The position numbers and the translations under genes were made by a program. A model generated the notes under the pieces. That model saw nothing but the letters and a program-made list of their open reading frames with translations. It was not told where the DNA came from and searched no databases. A stretch of DNA of 64,000 nt from Tessaracoccus oleiagri (lineage in GTDB: Bacteria; Actinomycetota; Actinomycetes; Propionibacteriales; Propionibacteriaceae): assembly GCF_900103275.1 (NCBI RefSeq), contig NZ_FNGP01000001.1:1027271-1091270 (forward strand), read 5' to 3'. Shown piece after piece: positions 49,643 to 58,238 of the stretch (position 1 is the stretch's first letter; each line of letters opens with the position of its first letter).

Positions 49643-50701
49643 ATGGAAATGGATCAACTCCCCTCAACGATGACGGCCAGCGTCCTGCGCGCGGTCGGCG
49701 AGGTCGCCCTGGAGGAGCGCCCCGTGCCGACGCTCGAGCCCGACGAGGTGCTCGTCCAGGTGGCCAGCGTGGGCGTCTGCGGGTCGGACGTGCACTACTA
49801 CCAGCACGGCCGCATCGGCAAGTACGTCGTCGAGGCGCCCCTCATCCTCGGGCACGAGGTCAGCGGCCGGATCGTCGCCGTCGGCTCCGACGTGGACCCC
49901 GCCCGGGTGGGGCAGCGCGTCGCCATCGAGCCCCAGCGGCCCTGCCGCACCTGTGAGTTCTGCCGCGCCGGCGACTACAACCTGTGCCCCGACATGGAGT
50001 TCTACGCCACGCCCCCGATCGACGGGGCGTTCGCCGAGTACGCCAAGATCCAGGACGACTTCGCCTACGAGGTGCCCGACTCGATCAGCGACGACGCCGC
50101 CGCCCTCATGGAGCCGCTGTCCGTCGGCATCGCCGCCGCCCAAAAGGGTGGCGTCAAGGTGGGCGACACCGTGTTCGTCGCCGGCGGCGGCCCCATCGGG
50201 CTGATCGCCGCCCAGGTGGCGCGCGCGTTCGGCGCCAGCCGGGTCGTCGTGAGCGACATCGACGCGGGCCGCCGCGACCTCGTCGCCTCTTACGGCTTCG
50301 AGGTGGTCGACCCCTCCACGGAGCCCACCGACGACATCGACGCACACGTCTTCATCGACGCCACCGGCGCCGTCCCCGCCATCACCGGCGGCGTGCGCGC
50401 CACCCGCTCCGGCGGGACGGTCGTCCTGGTCGGCAGCGCCGACGAGTTCCCGCTCTCCGTGGCCGAGGTCGCCATGCGCGAGCTGAACGTCACCGGCACC
50501 TTCCGCTACACCAACACGTGGCCCATCGCCCGCGACCTGCTGAGCCGGGGGCTCGTCGAGCTCGACTCGCTCGTCACCCACCGCTACGGCATCGAGCAGG
50601 TTGAGGAGGCGCTCACCGCCACCGGCGACGCGCTCAAGCGCATCGTGCACCCGGGCGTGAAGCGCGTCGAGGTCCCCGACGTGAGGAGCTCGCATGAGTG
50701 A
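49643..50701 (+). CDS. Zinc-dependent polyol dehydrogenase (sorbitol/xylitol dehydrogenase-like)
   Basis: The 352-residue medium-chain dehydrogenase oxidises a polyol to a ketose with NAD+. Catalytic zinc ligands are in VCGSDVHYYQHG and LGHEVSG; the structural zinc Cys are in CRTCEFCRAGDYNLC. AGGGPIGLIAAQVARAFGA is the Rossmann motif. HYYQHGRIG matches sorbitol/xylitol dehydrogenases. ATG 49643 or 49649 may serve as start. It overlaps the ABC ATPase gene by 8 bases. With the FGGY kinase upstream, polyol to ketose to ketose-phosphate is a natural sequence. Confidence 0.92.
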   Translation: MEMDQLPSTMTASVLRAVGEVALEERPVPTLEPDEVLVQVASVGVCGSDVHYYQHGRIGKYVVEAPLILGHEVSGRIVAVGSDVDPARVGQRVAIEPQRPCRTCEFCRAGDYNLCPDMEFYATPPIDGAFAEYAKIQDDFAYEVPDSISDDAAALMEPLSVGIAAAQKGGVKVGDTVFVAGGGPIGLIAAQVARAFGASRVVVSDIDAGRRDLVASYGFEVVDPSTEPTDDIDAHVFIDATGAVPAITGGVRATRSGGTVVLVGSADEFPLSVAEVAMRELNVTGTFRYTNTWPIARDLLSRGLVELDSLVTHRYGIEQVEEALTATGDALKRIVHPGVKRVEVPDVRSSHE

Positions 50702-52193
50702 CGTGCTGCTCGCCGTCGACGGCATCTCCAAGTCCTTCCCGGGCGTCAAGGCGCTCGACAACGTCTCCTTCGCGGCCCGGGCCGGCACCGTGCACGCCGT
50801 CTGCGGCGAGAACGGGGCGGGCAAGTCGACGCTGATGAAGATCATCAACGGCATCTACCACCCCGACGCCGGCACCATCCGCATCCGCGGCGAGGAGGTG
50901 CAGATCAAGAACCCGATCGACGCCCGCGCCAAGGGCATCGCGATGATCGCCCAGGAACTCAACTACGTCCCCAACATGACGATCGCCGAGAGCCTGTTCC
51001 TCGGACGGCTCCCCACCAAGGCGGGCCGCGTGGACTGGGGGCACATCAAGCGCGAGGCGAAGCGCGTGCTCGCGGAGGAGGGGCTCGACTACTCCATCAA
51101 CCGCAAGCTCGGCTCGCTCACCGTGGCCGAGATCCAGACCCTGGAGATCGTCCGCGCCGTCTACCACAGCGCCGACATCTTCATCATGGACGAGCCCACG
51201 TCGTCGATCGCCCACAAGGAGGTGCGGGCCCTGTTCGACAAGATCAACCGGCTCCGCTCCGAGGGCAAGGCGATCCTCTACATCTCCCACAAGATGGACG
51301 AGGTGTTCGAGCTCGCCGACGACGTCACCGTCCTCCGCGACGGGGAGTGGGTGAGCAGCCGACCCTCCGCCGAGACCACCCCCGACCGGGTGATCGCCGA
51401 GATGGTGGGCCGCGACCTCGACCACCAGCAGTACCCCAAGGAGCAGGTGCCGCTCGGCGACGTCGTGCTCAAGGCGGAGGGGCTCGCCAGCGACAACCTC
51501 TTCGAGGACGTCAGCCTGCAGGTGCGGGCCGGGGAGATCGTCGGCCTGGCCGGACTCGTCGGCGCCGGCCGCAGCGAGGTCGTCCGCGCCCTGATCGGCC
51601 TCGACAAGCTGCACGCGGGCCACGTCGAGGTCGACGGCGAGCCGGTCAAGCTCAACAATCCCAAGAAGGCGCTCGACAAGGGCGTGGTCATGCTCTCCGA
51701 GGACCGCCGCCTGGCCGGCATCATCCCGGCGCTCAGCATCAAGAAGAACGCGACGCTGGCGAACATGAAGAAGGTCGTCTACGGCGGCTACGCCCACGCC
51801 CGCGAGGAGCAGAAGATCGTCGACGAGTACTTCGGCCGGATGCGGGTCAAGGCGCCCAGCACCGAGGTGAAGATCGCGTCGCTGAGCGGCGGCAACCAGC
51901 AGAAGGTGCTCCTGGCGCGGTGGCTGATCGCCGAGCCGAAGGTGCTGCTGCTCGACGAGCCGACGCGCGGCATCGACGTCGGCGCCAAGTGGGAGATCTA
52001 CCGGATCATGACCGACCTCGCCCGGCAGGGCAAGGGCATCCTCATGATCTCCTCCGAGCTGCCGGAACTGCTCGGCATGTGCGACCGCATCTACGTGATG
52101 TCGTCGGGCCGGCTGACCGCTGAGCTCGAGCGGGACCAGTTCAACCAGGAAACCATCCTTAAGTACGCGATGAATGAAATCGAGGTGGCGTGA
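50694..52193 (+). CDS. Ribose-type sugar ABC transporter ATPase
   Basis: The 499-residue protein has two nucleotide-binding domains like RbsA/XylG. The first has Walker A GENGAGKSTLMKI and FIMDEPTSSI (Walker B); the second has a degenerate GLVGAGRSEVVRALIG and an intact signature LSGGNQQKVLLARWL with LLLDEPTRGIDVGAK. It powers the importer formed with the permease and lipoprotein encoded next. ATG 50694 overlaps the dehydrogenase gene, and its stop overlaps an in-frame GTG of the permease. Confidence 0.95.
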   Translation: MSDVLLAVDGISKSFPGVKALDNVSFAARAGTVHAVCGENGAGKSTLMKIINGIYHPDAGTIRIRGEEVQIKNPIDARAKGIAMIAQELNYVPNMTIAESLFLGRLPTKAGRVDWGHIKREAKRVLAEEGLDYSINRKLGSLTVAEIQTLEIVRAVYHSADIFIMDEPTSSIAHKEVRALFDKINRLRSEGKAILYISHKMDEVFELADDVTVLRDGEWVSSRPSAETTPDRVIAEMVGRDLDHQQYPKEQVPLGDVVLKAEGLASDNLFEDVSLQVRAGEIVGLAGLVGAGRSEVVRALIGLDKLHAGHVEVDGEPVKLNNPKKALDKGVVMLSEDRRLAGIIPALSIKKNATLANMKKVVYGGYAHAREEQKIVDEYFGRMRVKAPSTEVKIASLSGGNQQKVLLARWLIAEPKVLLLDEPTRGIDVGAKWEIYRIMTDLARQGKGILMISSELPELLGMCDRIYVMSSGRLTAELERDQFNQETILKYAMNEIEVA

Positions 52194-52195
52194 CG

Positions 52196-53206
52196 ATGCC
52201 GTCGGCACTGAAGCGTTTCGACGCTAGCAAGTACACAATCTTCATAATCCTGGCGGCCGGCATCCTCATTGCCAGCCTGCTCAGCGAGAACTTCCTGAGC
52301 ACCAACAACGTGTTCAACGTGCTGCGGCAGGTGGCGGTCATCACGATCCTCGCCTACGGCACCATGACGCTCATCATCGGCGGCATGATCGACCTCTCGT
52401 CGGGCGCCGTGATGGCGTTCGCGGGGGTCGTGTCGGTCATCGTCTACAAGCAGTCGACGAGCATGGTCCTCGCGCTGCTGGCCGCGATCGCGATCGGCGT
52501 GGCGTGCAACCTCTTCAGCGCGGTCTTCGTCGCGTACCTCAACGTGCCAGCCTTCATCGTCACGCTGGGCGTGATGCTGATCGCCCGCGGCGCGGTGCTG
52601 GAGATCACGCAAGGCCAGAACATCACCCAGTTGGGCGACTTCGTCCTCATCGGGCAGGGCAACCTGGGCTGGTTCCCCATCCCGGTGCTGATCCTCATCG
52701 CGATCACGGCCGTGGTCTGGTACCTGATGAACCACACCCGCTACGGCCGTTCCGTCTACGCCATCGGCGGCAACGAGGAGGCCTCCCGCGCCTCCGGCAT
52801 CCCGGTCGAGCGAGTGAAGATCCAGGCGTTCATCGTCAACGGCGTGCTCGTCGGCATCGCGGGCGTGATCTTCATGTCCCGCGTCAACGCCGGCCTCCCC
52901 AACGCGGGCGTCGGCTACGAACTGCAGGCCATCATGGCGCCCGTCATCGGCGGCACCAGCTTCTCCGGCGGCGTCGGCACCACCCTCGGCACCCTCGCGG
53001 GCGCGCTGATCGTCGGCATCCTCAGCAACATCATGAACCTGACCGGCGTCGGCTCCTACATCCAGCAGATCGTCATGGGCCTCATCATCGTCGGCGCCGT
53101 CTCCTACGACATCTGGAGCAAGCGCGGCAAGGTCCGCACCACCATCCTCAAGAAGCGCGAAGAGAAGGGAAGCGGCGAACCAACTGTCACGGGCTCGGTC
53201 GGCTAG
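52196..53206 (+). CDS. Ribose-type sugar ABC transporter permease
   Basis: The 336-residue RbsC-like permease has 8-10 membrane helices and the conserved GGMIDLSSGAVMAFAGV, YGRSVYAIGGNEEASRASGI (the cytoplasmic ATPase-contact region) and GGTSFSGGVGTTLGTLAGA. ATG 52196 is preferred for the GAGGTGG spaced 7 bases upstream; GTG 52190 in frame overlaps the ATPase stop. It forms the channel of the polyol importer. Confidence 0.94.
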   Translation: MPSALKRFDASKYTIFIILAAGILIASLLSENFLSTNNVFNVLRQVAVITILAYGTMTLIIGGMIDLSSGAVMAFAGVVSVIVYKQSTSMVLALLAAIAIGVACNLFSAVFVAYLNVPAFIVTLGVMLIARGAVLEITQGQNITQLGDFVLIGQGNLGWFPIPVLILIAITAVVWYLMNHTRYGRSVYAIGGNEEASRASGIPVERVKIQAFIVNGVLVGIAGVIFMSRVNAGLPNAGVGYELQAIMAPVIGGTSFSGGVGTTLGTLAGALIVGILSNIMNLTGVGSYIQQIVMGLIIVGAVSYDIWSKRGKVRTTILKKREEKGSGEPTVTGSVG

Positions 53207-53273
53207 ACCCACCACATCAATGAAGAACAAGAACCCAAACCGCAATCCCAACACCAAACACAGGAGAACAACA

Positions 53274-54287
53274 ATGAACACTTGGTTGAAGCGAGCAGCG
53301 GCGGCGGGCATCGCCGTGGCGATGGCCACCCTGTCCGCCTGCAGCGTCACCACCGGGACCCCCGGCTCCGACAACAGCACCGCCGGCGGCGGCGACGGCG
53401 AACAGAAGGATAGCTACCGCGTGGCCTACGTGGCGCGTGCGCAGGTCGACTCCTTCGCCGCCTGGCTGGCCAACGAGATGAAGGCCGAGGCCGAGAACTA
53501 CGACGACATCGAGCTCGAGGTCTTCGACGGCCAGGCCGACGACGAGATCGAGAACCGGATGATCGAGAACGCGATCGCCAATCAGTTCGACGCCATCATC
53601 ATCCAGGCCAACAACGCCGAGGCGCAGCGTCCCTACATCGAGCAGGCCGTCGCCGCGGGCATCGTGACCATCACCACGAACCCGCGCGTCGAGGGCATCG
53701 AGGGCGCCTCCTCCGTCGACGCCAACCCGTACGAGCAGGGCGCGGTCGTCGCCCGACTCGCGGTGGAGCAGGTCCCGGAGAACGCCAAGGTGGTCGTGCT
53801 CAACGGCCCCGGCGGCAACATGCACAGCACCGAGCGTCGCAAGGCGTGGGAGCAGGAGTTCTTCGCGAAGCGACCCGACGTGCAGATCGTCGGCGAGGAC
53901 ATCGCCAACTGGAACAAGGACGAGGCCCTCACCCTCATGGAGGACTGGTCGCTGGCCAACCCGGACATCCAGGCCATCATCTCCATGAACGACAACATGG
54001 CCACCGGCGCGCTCGAGGCAGTCAAGGGCAAGTCGGGCTTCGAGGAGATCCAGGCGTACGGCGTGGACGGGACCGCCGAGGCGGCGCTCGCGATCGAGGC
54101 CGGCGAGATGACCGCCACCTCCCTCCAGGACGCCGCGGAACTGGCCCAGCTCAACCTGAAGACCGTCCACGACCTGCTCACGGGCGCCGAGGAAGAGGTC
54201 AACACCGACGTCGGCAACCCGCTGATCACGCAGGAGAACGCGTCGGAATACGTTGAGATGTACAAGGAGACCGGTCAGATCAGCTGA
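53274..54287 (+). CDS. Sugar ABC transporter substrate-binding lipoprotein
   Basis: The 337-residue type I periplasmic-binding protein (RbsB-like, Peripla_BP_4) captures the substrate at the cell surface. A lipoprotein signal with lipobox LSAC (Cys about residue 23) begins at ATG 53274, which has AGGAGAAC upstream; the frame to 53220 is a low-complexity Asn/Lys extension and unlikely. The fold shows YRVAYVARAQVDSFAAWLAN, FDAIIIQANNAEAQ, VVVLNGPGGNMHSTERR and SMNDNMATGALEA. The ligand is unknown; operon partners suggest a polyol or pentose. Confidence 0.93.
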   Translation: MNTWLKRAAAAGIAVAMATLSACSVTTGTPGSDNSTAGGGDGEQKDSYRVAYVARAQVDSFAAWLANEMKAEAENYDDIELEVFDGQADDEIENRMIENAIANQFDAIIIQANNAEAQRPYIEQAVAAGIVTITTNPRVEGIEGASSVDANPYEQGAVVARLAVEQVPENAKVVVLNGPGGNMHSTERRKAWEQEFFAKRPDVQIVGEDIANWNKDEALTLMEDWSLANPDIQAIISMNDNMATGALEAVKGKSGFEEIQAYGVDGTAEAALAIEAGEMTATSLQDAAELAQLNLKTVHDLLTGAEEEVNTDVGNPLITQENASEYVEMYKETGQIS

Positions 54288-54308
54288 CCCGCCAACAACA
54301 ACCACCGC

Positions 54309-54346
54309 ACGGGGTCCCCGGTCCGCGCACGGGCCGGGGACCCCGT
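54309..54346 (+). terminator. Intercistronic hairpin inside the polyol operon
   Basis: ACGGGGTCCCCGGTCC (54309-54324) pairs with 54331-54346 (one G-U pair) around GCGCAC. No U tract follows and AGGAGG for the next gene starts 9 bases later, so it may partly terminate or stabilise the upstream mRNA, keeping the binding protein more abundant than the SDR. Confidence 0.6.
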
Positions 54347-54364
54347 CGATTGCCAGGAGGGCAA

Positions 54365-55132
54365 ATGTCAGTACTCGACAAGTTCAACCTCACCGGGCGC
54401 ACGGCCCTGGTGACGGGCGCCACCCGCGGGCTGGGCGCCGAGTTCGCGGTAGCGCTGGCCGAGGCCGGCGCCGACGTGGTCGTCCACGGCCGCGACGCGG
54501 AGGCGGCGGAGGAGACGAAGCGCAAGATCGAGGCGCTCGGGCGCGCCGCGCATGTCGTCCTCGGGGACCTCACCGGCCCCGGGGCGGCGGACGCGGTCGT
54601 CGACGAGGCGATCGCGGCCGTCGGCCACCTCGACATCCTCGTGAACAACGCCGGTGCCTGCATCCACAAGGAGGCGCTGGACGTCACGGACGACGAGTGG
54701 GACCACGTGATCGACACGAACCTCACTGCGCTGTGGCGGATGTCACGGGCCGCCGGCCGGCACATGGTCGAGCGTGGCTCCGGGAGCATCGTGAACATCG
54801 GGTCCATCTCGGCCCTGATCGTCAACCGACCCCAGATGCAGCCGGCGTACAACGCCTCCAAGGCGGCGGTGCACCACCTGACCAAGTCGCTCGCCGCAGA
54901 GTGGGCGCCTAAGGGAGTGCGGGTCAATGCGGTCGCGCCCGGTTACATCAAGACCGACATGTCGCCGGTCGACGAGCCGCGCTTCCAGCGGTACTGGATC
55001 GAGGATGCGCCGCAGCAGCGCTACGCGACCCCCGACGAGGTGGCGCCCACGGTGGTGTTCCTCGCCTCGGACGCCGCGAGCTTCATGTCCGGCACGATCG
55101 TCGTGATGGACGGCGGCTACACGCTCTACTGA
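54365..55132 (+). CDS. Short-chain dehydrogenase in polyol operon
   Basis: The 255-residue SDR has TGATRGLGAEFAVALAEAGA, DILVNNAGACIHK, the catalytic Ser in VNIGSISALIVN and YNASKAAVHHLTKSLAAEW (Tyr-x-x-x-Lys), and a C-terminal FMSGTIVVMDGGYTLY, which is typical of sugar and polyol dehydrogenases such as threitol or gluconate dehydrogenase. AGGAGG precedes ATG 54365. It probably provides a second oxidation or reduction in the pathway. Confidence 0.92.
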   Translation: MSVLDKFNLTGRTALVTGATRGLGAEFAVALAEAGADVVVHGRDAEAAEETKRKIEALGRAAHVVLGDLTGPGAADAVVDEAIAAVGHLDILVNNAGACIHKEALDVTDDEWDHVIDTNLTALWRMSRAAGRHMVERGSGSIVNIGSISALIVNRPQMQPAYNASKAAVHHLTKSLAAEWAPKGVRVNAVAPGYIKTDMSPVDEPRFQRYWIEDAPQQRYATPDEVAPTVVFLASDAASFMSGTIVVMDGGYTLY

Positions 55133-55161
55133 GGCGGGTGCCGAGAACACGGAGTGCGTTC

Positions 55162-55199
55162 ACGCCCACAGAGCCCTGCACAGGGGGCTCTGTGGGCGT
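55162..55199 (+). terminator. Rho-independent terminator of the polyol operon
   Basis: ACGCCCACAGAGCCC (55162-55176) pairs perfectly with 55185-55199, followed by TTTTCTC on the + strand. It lies 29 bases after the SDR stop and closes the operon. Confidence 0.92.
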
Positions 55200-55282
55200 T
55201 TTCTCACCCGCAGCGCGGCCACCTGCGGCCCGCGCCGTCGCGCCTCAGCCCCAAACGCGCCCGGGCCCGGCAAAATGTCGTC

Positions 55283-56005
55283 ATGGCGCTTCTTGAAGTG
55301 ATAGCGATGACCGCGGCCGACGCGAGAAACGCCGACGCGGGCGGTGCCGACCGGGTGGAACTCGTCGGCACGATGGACGACGGCGGGCTCTCGCCGGAGC
55401 CCGGCCTCATCGAGAAGGTCCGCCTCGCCACCACGATCCAGGTACGGCCCATGCTGCGGCTGCGTGCCGGGTTCGCCACCGACGGCGGCGAGGTCGTCCG
55501 GCTCAAGGGGCTCATCGCGAGCTTCATGGACGCCGGGGCCGACGGGGTCGTCCTGGGCTTCCTCAACGGGCTCAACGAGATCGACACCGAGGTGGTGGGG
55601 GAACTCGTCGGCGACGGGGCCGTGCCCTACACCTTCCACCGCGCGGTCGACCACTGCCTGGACCAGAAACGGGCGTGGCGCGCCGTCCAGTCGCTGCCCG
55701 GGCGGCTGACGCACGTGCTCACGGCCGGGTCGGCGCTCGACGTGGAGCACGGGCTCACCGACCTGATCGCGCGGGCGAAGGCCGACCCCGAGCTCGCCAA
55801 ACGCATTCTCGTCGGCGGGGGCCTGCAGGCCGAACACGTGCCCTGGCTGGTGCGCGCAGGCATCCACAACTTCCACATCGGCCGCCCGGCCCGGCCCGGT
55901 GGCTCGTACAAGGCGTACGTCGACCCCGACCTCGTGCGGAGCTGGCGCAACCTCGTCGACGACGAGATCGCGCACGAGAGGCAGCGCCTTGCAGCGGCAC
56001 GTTAA
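55283..56005 (+). CDS. cutC: CutC-family protein
   Basis: The 240-residue TIM-barrel protein matches CutC: LLEVIAMTAADARNADAGGA, RVELVGTMDDGGLSPE, TIQVRPMLRLRAG, DGVVLGFLNG and YTFHRAVDHC. CutC was named for copper homeostasis but its biochemical role is unsettled. ATG 55283 lies six bases after CAAAAT (55271-55276), a possible leaderless promoter; the frame continues upstream to 55154 across the preceding terminator, which makes that extension unlikely. Confidence 0.92.
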   Translation: MALLEVIAMTAADARNADAGGADRVELVGTMDDGGLSPEPGLIEKVRLATTIQVRPMLRLRAGFATDGGEVVRLKGLIASFMDAGADGVVLGFLNGLNEIDTEVVGELVGDGAVPYTFHRAVDHCLDQKRAWRAVQSLPGRLTHVLTAGSALDVEHGLTDLIARAKADPELAKRILVGGGLQAEHVPWLVRAGIHNFHIGRPARPGGSYKAYVDPDLVRSWRNLVDDEIAHERQRLAAAR

Positions 56006-56474
56006 GCGACGGGAGGCCGCGCGGGTGCTGGTGGTGGCCGGCTCCCGCGTCCTGCTCCAGCAGGACACCGACCCCGGCGTCCCGGGATCACGCTGGTGGA
56101 TCACTCCGGGAGGGGGCATCGACCCCGGGGAGTCGCCCGGCGAGGCCGCAGTGCGGGAGTTGTGGGAGGAGACCGGACTCGTCGTGAGGCTGTCCGACCT
56201 GCGCGGGCCGGTGGCTGTCCGGCACGTCCGGCACGGCTACTCGGACCGCATCCTCTTCCAGCGGGAGACGTTCTTCCGCGTCGACGTGGACCACTTCGAA
56301 CCCGATCCCGTCGGGCTCACCGCCTCCGAACTGGAGCGGATGCGCGGGCACCGGTGGTTCCCGGTGGATGCGCTGCCGCAGGTCCTGTGGCCGGCGTCGC
56401 TCGGTGAACTGCTCCGGTGGTCCGGTGGGCCTGCGCTCGACCTCGGGTTGATGGACGAGTCGACGGTGCCGTGA
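55989..56474 (+). CDS. NUDIX hydrolase
   Basis: The 161-residue protein has a complete NUDIX box, GGGIDPGESPGEAAVRELWE followed by ETGL, for hydrolysing a nucleoside diphosphate derivative. The substrate cannot be read from sequence. TTG 55989 is the best start: GAGAGG lies six bases upstream, and the domain begins a few residues later; no ATG or GTG occurs at the right place. It overlaps the end of cutC by 17 bases, so the two are co-transcribed. Confidence 0.85.
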   Translation: MQRHVKRREAARVLVVAGSRVLLQQDTDPGVPGSRWWITPGGGIDPGESPGEAAVRELWEETGLVVRLSDLRGPVAVRHVRHGYSDRILFQRETFFRVDVDHFEPDPVGLTASELERMRGHRWFPVDALPQVLWPASLGELLRWSGGPALDLGLMDESTVP

Positions 56475-56490
56475 CCGGAGCAGGCGACGA

Positions 56491-57324
56491 TCAGTAGCCC
56501 CGTCGCGGGCCCTCGTCGCGGGGCGCCTGCCCGGGGAAGGGCGGCGCATCCCGCAAACCGGGCGGATCCAGCGGCGACCAGTAGTCGTCGTCATCGTCGT
56601 CGTCCGAGGGCGGCTTGCTGGCGAACGTGCGGATCACGAACGCCGCTGCGAGCACGAGGCTGGTGAGCCCGAACAGCACCCCGGCGCTCGCTGTGGGGAT
56701 CATGAGCTGCACGAGCAGGAAGGTGGACCCGATACCGACGGCCGCCGCGCCGATCCTCGCCGTCCACGGCACGCGCAGCACGCTGATCAGCCCGGCGATG
56801 ATCATCAGCATCGGGGCCGCGTCGGTGAGCACCACCCCGACGGTGCAGAGCCCGGCCACCAGGTAGACGAGCGTCTTCTGTGCGTCGGTGGGCGGGGTGG
56901 CGGCGGCGGGCCCGACTCCGGGGCGCCCTCCGACCGGCAGCGCGTCGGGCGGCGGTCCGGGGAGCGGCTTGGCGCCCGGCGGGGGAGGCGGGGGCATCGT
57001 CGGCTCCGGCGCCTCGAGCGCGGACGAGGCGACGGCGAACGGCGCGCGCGGGTCGCGCCTGCCGTCGGCGAGCAGCGGGATCGACGTGAGGGCCGCGGCC
57101 GCCACGTCGAAGGGCTCCTCCGGGCGGCGCGACGACTGCTTGCGGGGTCCGAAGTGCTCCAGCGGCGGTGCCTCCGTCGCCTCGAGTCGGTCGGGTGCCG
57201 GGACGGGCCCGGGCGTGACGCTGGGCCGGGCCTCTGCCCTGGTGAGGGGGTCGACGACGGGCGCGGCGAACCCGTCGGGACGTTCCGTCGGGGCATACGC
57301 TGCCCCGTCCTTCCAGGTGGCCAT
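56491..57324 (-). CDS. Proline-rich protein with C-terminal membrane helices
   Basis: The 277-residue protein has a Pro/Ala-rich cytoplasmic half (about 1-145, including PPPPPPGAKPLPGPPP), then three or four membrane helices (LVYLVAGLCTVGVVLTDAAP, IGAAAVGIGSTFLLVQLMIP, GVLFGLTSLVLAAAFVI) and an acidic run of seven Asp. No family is recognised. TACTAT (complement of 57331-57336) ends six bases before ATG 57324, a good leaderless promoter, and rules out the longer frame to 57531. Confidence 0.75.
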   Translation of the reverse strand: MATWKDGAAYAPTERPDGFAAPVVDPLTRAEARPSVTPGPVPAPDRLEATEAPPLEHFGPRKQSSRRPEEPFDVAAAALTSIPLLADGRRDPRAPFAVASSALEAPEPTMPPPPPPGAKPLPGPPPDALPVGGRPGVGPAAATPPTDAQKTLVYLVAGLCTVGVVLTDAAPMLMIIAGLISVLRVPWTARIGAAAVGIGSTFLLVQLMIPTASAGVLFGLTSLVLAAAFVIRTFASKPPSDDDDDDDYWSPLDPPGLRDAPPFPGQAPRDEGPRRGY

Positions 57325-57436
57325 GCCGCCATAGTAACCGTCAGGCGCGCAGCCGGATTGCGCGAGCGGGGCCGCGAAATGGCCACCACAGGGGCTTCTT
57401 CCTAATCTGGGGGGAGAACCAAGGAGAGTGTTGAAC

Positions 57437-58189
57437 GTGGAAGTTGTGATCTGTCGGGATGCGGCGCAAGTGGGGATCGTCGCGGCGGAGAAGGTGGCCG
57501 ACCGGCTCCGGGGCCGGGCCAACCCCGTCATCGGGCTCGCGACCGGCAGCTCCCCGCTCGACCTCTACGCCCACCTGGCCAAGCTCGTCGACGAGGGTGC
57601 GCTCGACCTGTCGCAGGCGTACGGGTTCGCCCTCGACGAGTACGTCGGGCTGGCCCACGAGCACCCCGAGAGCTACCACGCGGTCATCCGCCGCACCGTC
57701 ACCGAGCCGCTGCGCATGAACCCGGCCCGCGTCCGCGTCCCCAACGGCATGGCCGCCGACCTCGTCGGCGCCGCCCAGCAGTACGAGGAGGCCATCCGTG
57801 CCGCCGGCGGGGTGGACGTGCAGGTGCTCGGCATCGGCAGCAACGGCCACATCGGCTTCAACGAGCCGTTCACCTCGTTCGGCTCCCGCACCCACCGGGT
57901 CCCGCTCACCGAGCAGACCCGCAACGACAACGCGCGCTTCTTCGACTCCATGGACCAGGTGCCGACGCACGCGCTCACGCAGGGCCTCGGCACGATCATG
58001 GACTCCCGCACCGCCGTCCTGGTGGCGACGGGCGAGCACAAGGCCGACGCCGTCGCCGCCATGATCGAGGGGCCCGTGGCCATCGCGATGCCCGCGTCGA
58101 TCCTGCAGTTCCACCCCGACGTGCACGTCGTCCTCGACGAGGCGGCCGCCGCGAAGCTGGCGAGCAGGGACCATTTCCACAAGCTCTGA
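57437..58189 (+). CDS. nagB: Glucosamine-6-phosphate deaminase
   Basis: NagB converts glucosamine-6-phosphate to fructose-6-phosphate and ammonia, in amino-sugar use. The 250-residue protein shows VIGLATGSSPLDLYAHL, FALDEYVGLAHEHPESY with the base Asp, GIGSNGHIGFNEPFTSFGSRTH and HFHKL at the end. GTG 57437 gives the usual MEVVICRDA start with AAGGAG 10 bases upstream; TTG 57431 and GTG 57428 are closer alternatives. nagA is not in the window. Confidence 0.95.
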   Translation: MEVVICRDAAQVGIVAAEKVADRLRGRANPVIGLATGSSPLDLYAHLAKLVDEGALDLSQAYGFALDEYVGLAHEHPESYHAVIRRTVTEPLRMNPARVRVPNGMAADLVGAAQQYEEAIRAAGGVDVQVLGIGSNGHIGFNEPFTSFGSRTHRVPLTEQTRNDNARFFDSMDQVPTHALTQGLGTIMDSRTAVLVATGEHKADAVAAMIEGPVAIAMPASILQFHPDVHVVLDEAAAAKLASRDHFHKL

Positions 58190-58204
58190 CCCCACGGGTA
58201 GACT
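58175..58204 (+). promoter_or_regulatory. Probable promoter of the cold-shock protein gene
   Basis: TTCCAC (58175-58180) and TAGACT (58199-58204) are spaced 18 bases. The -35 lies inside the 3' end of nagB. The leader of about 28 bases carries AGAAAGGGA. Confidence 0.5.
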
Positions 58205-58238
58205 GCCCAGTCAGTAGTTCTTCAGAAAGGGACTGGCA

